In this document: positions 5,518 to 7,887 of the stretch, one piece after another
How the letters are laid out: the number at the start of each line of letters is the position of its first letter
How positions within the stretch are numbered: position 1 is the stretch's first letter
Assembly: GCA_964486825.1 (NCBI GenBank)
Contig: CAZAQS010000222.1
Location: 1 to 7,887 of the forward strand
Direction of reading: 5' to 3'
DNA length: 7,887 nucleotides
Origin: CAZAQS01 sp964486825
GTDB lineage: Bacteria; Chloroflexota; Anaerolineae; Anaerolineales; UBA4823
Made by a program: the position numbers and the translations under genes
Notes under the pieces: generated by a model
Database searches by the model: none
Seen by the model: only the letters and a program-made list of their open reading frames with translations
What the model was told of the DNA's origin: nothing

Positions 5518-7119
5518 TTAATGAGGTTCCCTAAGAACGGCCGGCCGGCGCTCCCGCCAGGCGTCATTTTCAGAGACCATCTCATATGCCCGTCCAATGC
5601 GCAGGAGGCTGGCTTCCGAGAAGTCCGGGCCAAGCAGTTGCGCACCGATGGGCAGGCCCTGCGAGTCGAAACCAGCTGGCAATGTCAAACCCGGGATACC
5701 GGCGTGGTTGGCAGGCACGTTGAGCTGGTCGGAATACTGCATCAAGACTGAATCCCCATAGACATCTCCAATAGGGAAAGCAATGGTGGGCGTTGTTGGC
5801 GTCAGAAGGGCATCCAGGCGGTGAGGACCTTGGGGATCGAAGATATCTACGAAGTCCTTCCGGATCAGGGTGCGCACCCGCAAAGCACGGCTGTAATACT
5901 GTTCGCTATATTGAGCTGCGCTCACATACATTCCCATCAGGATGCGAAGCTTTGGTTGAGGACCAAAGCCTCTGCCGCGAGTTTTGCGGTACATGTCAAA
6001 CAGGTCGCCCACCTGCTCTGAAGTCCGGAAGCCATATTTCACCCCGTCGAAACGATGCAGATTAGAAGCGGCTTCAACCCGAGAGATGACAAAGTAAACC
6101 GGGATTCCATAGCGAGTATGAGGCATCGGGGTGCCTTCAACGATATCTGCGCCCATCTCTGCCAACCGGCCCGCCGCGCGCAGCGTGGCATGCTCGATCT
6201 CGGATGGGACTGGCTCCTGGCGTAGCTCTCCAGTTTCGGGATCGGGGAAAGTGATGCGGAAGTAGTCCTGAGAAAGGCCAATACGCATACCCCGCACACC
6301 CGCCTCCAGGCTCTCCAGGTAATCGGGTACCTCCACCATGGCGGCTGTGCTGTCGCGCGGGTCCGGACCGGCAATTGTGCGCAGCATGAGAGCCGCATCA
6401 GTGATATTGCGGGCCACCGGACCCGGGCAATCCAGCGAGGAGCCAAAGGCAATCAAGCCATAGCGAGAGACGCGCCCGTAGGTAGGTTTCACGCCCACTA
6501 CCCCGCAAAAGGAAGCCGGTTGGCGGATGGAACCGGCTGTATCGGTGCCCAGCGAAAGCGGCCCCTCACCGGCTACTACAGCCGCAGCGCTGCCCCCGGA
6601 TGAGCCGCCCGTCACCCGGCTGGTATCCCAGGGGTTACGCGGGGCAGGCTGGAAGGCAGACGACTCGTTGGAGGAACCGTAGGTGAACTCATCCAGGTTG
6701 ACCTTGCCCAACATAACTGCCCCGGCTGCTTCCATCCTCTGGACGGGAGTAGCGGTATAGGGAGCCACAAAATTCGCAAGTATGCGCGAAGCGGCCGTGG
6801 AGGGCGTGCCTTTTACACAAAATATATCCTTTACCGTAAAAGGTACGCCGGCCAATGGACCTGGGTCATCACCTTTAGCCAGGCGCCTGTCCACCTCTTC
6901 GGCCTGGGCCCGGGCCCGCTCTGCCGTCAGGGTAATGAAGGCGTGGACCAGTTGCCTTTCCCTGGGATCCGAAGGATGCAAAGGTTCGGTCAGGCTGCCC
7001 GGCCGCCCGTCTACAGCCTGGATTCGCTCCAGGACAGAGTCCAGCACTTCCACGGCAGACACTTCCCGTCGATGGACCAGTCCGGTAAGTTCGTAAGCGG
7101 GGAGATCACTTAAATTCAT
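5518..7119 (-). CDS. gatA: Asp-tRNA(Asn)/Glu-tRNA(Gln) amidotransferase subunit A
   Basis: GatA is the amidase subunit: it hydrolyses glutamine and passes ammonia to the activated aminoacyl-tRNA held by GatB. The amidase-signature catalytic triad is visible as Lys97 (GVPFTVKDIF), Ser173 in TGGSSGGSAAAV (170-181) and the nucleophile Ser197 in GTDTAGSIRQPASFCG (191-206). The Ser-Ser spacing of 24 equals that of the S. aureus enzyme. VVGVKPTYGRVSRYGLIAF follows, and the C-terminal NVPANHAGIPGLTLPAGF block is typical. At 533 residues it is 40-50 longer than usual: an insert around residues 38-58 (RPGSLTEPLHPSDPRERQL) separates the first helices, and another lies near PDPETGELRQEPVPSE. The GTDTAG variant of GSDTGG is mild. 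The ATG at 7117-7119 has only a weak GGA upstream. It lies 50 nt after gatC, in the same operon. Confidence 0.98.
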   Translation of the reverse strand: MNLSDLPAYELTGLVHRREVSAVEVLDSVLERIQAVDGRPGSLTEPLHPSDPRERQLVHAFITLTAERARAQAEEVDRRLAKGDDPGPLAGVPFTVKDIFCVKGTPSTAASRILANFVAPYTATPVQRMEAAGAVMLGKVNLDEFTYGSSNESSAFQPAPRNPWDTSRVTGGSSGGSAAAVVAGEGPLSLGTDTAGSIRQPASFCGVVGVKPTYGRVSRYGLIAFGSSLDCPGPVARNITDAALMLRTIAGPDPRDSTAAMVEVPDYLESLEAGVRGMRIGLSQDYFRITFPDPETGELRQEPVPSEIEHATLRAAGRLAEMGADIVEGTPMPHTRYGIPVYFVISRVEAASNLHRFDGVKYGFRTSEQVGDLFDMYRKTRGRGFGPQPKLRILMGMYVSAAQYSEQYYSRALRVRTLIRKDFVDIFDPQGPHRLDALLTPTTPTIAFPIGDVYGDSVLMQYSDQLNVPANHAGIPGLTLPAGFDSQGLPIGAQLLGPDFSEASLLRIGRAYEMVSENDAWRERRPAVLREPH

Positions 7120-7169
7120 CGTTTAATTCCGTCTTGGAGCCGTAAGATAATTGATCACACCCAGCTGTA

Positions 7170-7490
7170 TCAACCCAGCTCGGTGTGAGGAATATCAGGG
7201 ACGATGATGTAACCATCTTCCGTCTCGGGGGCCTGCTCGAGGATTTCCTCCGCAGCTTCAAAGGGCAGCCACTCATCAGGACGCACAGCCGGCGTGATCT
7301 CCTGGGTGTAAGGTACCCCATGCGAGGTGACCTTCGTATCCGGATCCAGCGGAATTGCCTCCAACTCGTGGATCGCTTTGAGCTGGCTGTTGAGCTCCCG
7401 GCGCAGGTATTCAGCCTCTTCAGGTTCCAGCTCGAGTGCTGCCAGGTGGACCAGGTGGTCGAAGATCTCTGTTGTAATCTCATCAGTCAT
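7170..7490 (-). CDS. gatC: Asp-tRNA(Asn)/Glu-tRNA(Gln) amidotransferase subunit C
   Basis: GatC is a small belt-like subunit that wraps around the GatA-GatB interface and stabilises the complex. The 106 residues are close to the usual 95-100. The N-terminal helical pair (ITTEIFDHLVHLAALELEPEEAEYLRRELNSQLKAIHELEAIPLDP in outline) matches the family's H-LA-L-L-EE-x-L---L pattern. The extended C-terminal part carries the conserved VRPDE (68-72) and ends in the GYIIVPDIP-type tail, where most GatC proteins have FxVPxVL. The ATG at 7488-7490 is preceded by a modest AGGA on the minus strand about 9 nt away. It is the first gene of the gatC-gatA pair; no convincing minus-strand promoter was recognised in the upstream 7491-7640 stretch. 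Confidence 0.96.
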   Translation of the reverse strand: MTDEITTEIFDHLVHLAALELEPEEAEYLRRELNSQLKAIHELEAIPLDPDTKVTSHGVPYTQEITPAVRPDEWLPFEAAEEILEQAPETEDGYIIVPDIPHTELG

Positions 7491-7563
7491 AGTTTGAGTC
7501 CTGTCAATCTATGAAATACTACCTGTTCAAATATCCGCCGTTATTCTACCAGACGTTAAGAGA

Positions 7564-7572
7564 TGCTATAAT
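7564..7572 (+). promoter_or_regulatory. extended -10 promoter element, rightward
   Basis: TGCTATAAT is a perfect TGn-TATAAT extended -10. No good -35 lies 16-18 nt upstream (TTCTAC is the closest), which is tolerated by extended -10 promoters. It would start a transcript near 7579 that leads rightward to the signal-peptide gene at 7745 with a leader of about 165 nt. It lies only 74 bp upstream of gatC, which points the other way, so both genes would share this control region. Confidence 0.5.
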
Positions 7573-7672
7573 AATTAAGCGATCCCATTTCTTATTCGTT
7601 TGAAGTAAATACGGGGTGGATGGTACGTTCATAAGAGACTACCTGTACTCAGGCAATTGTTAAATCCTGCCA

Positions 7673-7693
7673 GCGCGTTTTTGCGCGCCTTTT
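7673..7693 (+). terminator. terminator-like hairpin in the leader of the rightward gene (weak)
   Basis: GCGCG (7673-7677), a six-base TTTTTG loop and CGCGC (7684-7688) form a five-pair all-GC stem followed by CTTTT on the plus strand. The stem is short and the T run brief, so termination would be partial at best. Its place between the candidate promoter and the gene would suit an attenuator, or it may be only a leader hairpin. Confidence 0.3.
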
Positions 7694-7744
7694 GCTTCTC
7701 ATCCGGGATACCTCTCGGTAGAGAAATGAATAGGAGATATAAGC

Positions 7745-7887
7745 ATGACCCGCTTCTTACTTTTCGTTCTCCTCGCAGCTACCCTCATTACAAGCAATGC
7801 AACTGGAGAATCTAGCAACGAGATCGGGGCAACGAGAACTTTGTTCCTATTGTAGAAAAAGATTTTTGTTCTGATTTCCTGGACGAT
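7745..7887 (+). pseudogene. secreted protein, N-terminal part, frame broken; runs off right edge
   Basis: The ATG at 7745-7747 has a near-ideal ribosome binding site (AGGAG at 7732-7736, 8 nt away). It opens with a clear signal peptide: MTR, a hydrophobic core FLLFVLLAATLI (4-15) and a small-residue cleavage region (TSNATG). This frame ends at TAG 7853-7855 after only 36 codons. A second frame, open from 7816 to the last base of the window, reads as a convincing mature start (GNENFVPIVEKDFCSDFLDD). One extra base near the GGGG at 7826-7829 would join the two into one protein. That indicates a one-base deletion, a sequencing error in a homopolymer, or less likely programmed shifting. The FVPIVEKDFC stretch resembles the start of large exported proteins I associate with Anaerolineae, but no domain is visible. 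As read, the product would be a 36-residue peptide. Confidence 0.6.

Noticed and set aside
6039..6452. 137-codon minus-strand frame inside gatA
   Set aside because: It is an out-of-frame shadow. The GatA frame is continuous and conserved across the same bases, so there is no sign of a frameshift in gatA.
7106..7483. 125-codon minus-strand frame overlapping gatC
   Set aside because: It is a shifted reading of gatC with a Ser/Arg-rich product; the GatC frame has the recognisable family pattern.
7816..7887. Programmed ribosomal frameshift at the right edge
   Set aside because: No slippery heptamer or downstream structure is evident around 7826-7852; a one-base indel at the GGGG run explains the pattern more simply.

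Overview
Seven genes or gene remnants run leftward (minus strand) through almost the whole window, and one broken gene runs rightward at the right edge. No phage, transposon, CRISPR or RNA gene was seen. The bacterium uses the GatCAB amidotransferase to make Gln-tRNA(Gln) and/or Asn-tRNA(Asn). The mid-GC composition, the enlarged GatA, the zinc-ribbon/FeoA protein and the secreted protein at the right edge, whose mature start looks like '..FVPIVEKDFC..', remind me of Chloroflexota, perhaps Anaerolineae. That is an impression from protein style, not a demonstrated placement.

Right to left, in the direction of minus-strand transcription: gatC (7170-7490) and gatA (5518-7119) form a short operon. 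Behind gatA, after 17 nt, lies a damaged AlkD-like DNA alkylation repair gene (5006-5500), with a stop at codon 7 and an apparent in-frame loss of the catalytic middle. A 123-bp gap holding a perfect 23-bp palindrome precedes a compact iron cassette: fur (4415-4870), feoB (2426-4396) and a Cys-rich FeoA-domain protein (1836-2429). The last two overlap by an ATGA junction. A 130-bp gap with a weak promoter candidate then leads to gatB (254-1705). Thirty-one bases later begins an alpha/beta hydrolase that runs off the left edge (1-222).

The layout suggests two interleaved themes. GatC, GatA and GatB make one enzyme, but their genes are split by the iron cassette, so gatB probably has its own promoter. 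The iron cassette looks self-contained: a Fur-family repressor, its likely operator next to its own start, the Fe(II) permease FeoB and a FeoA-type accessory protein, all behind one control site.

The 254 bp between gatC and the rightward gene (7491-7744) hold an extended -10 promoter element (TGCTATAAT) and a GC hairpin, both read here on the plus strand. The rightward gene has an excellent ribosome binding site and signal peptide, but its frame is broken near a GGGG run. The sequence downstream of the break reads as a plausible secreted protein in a different frame up to the last base of the window.
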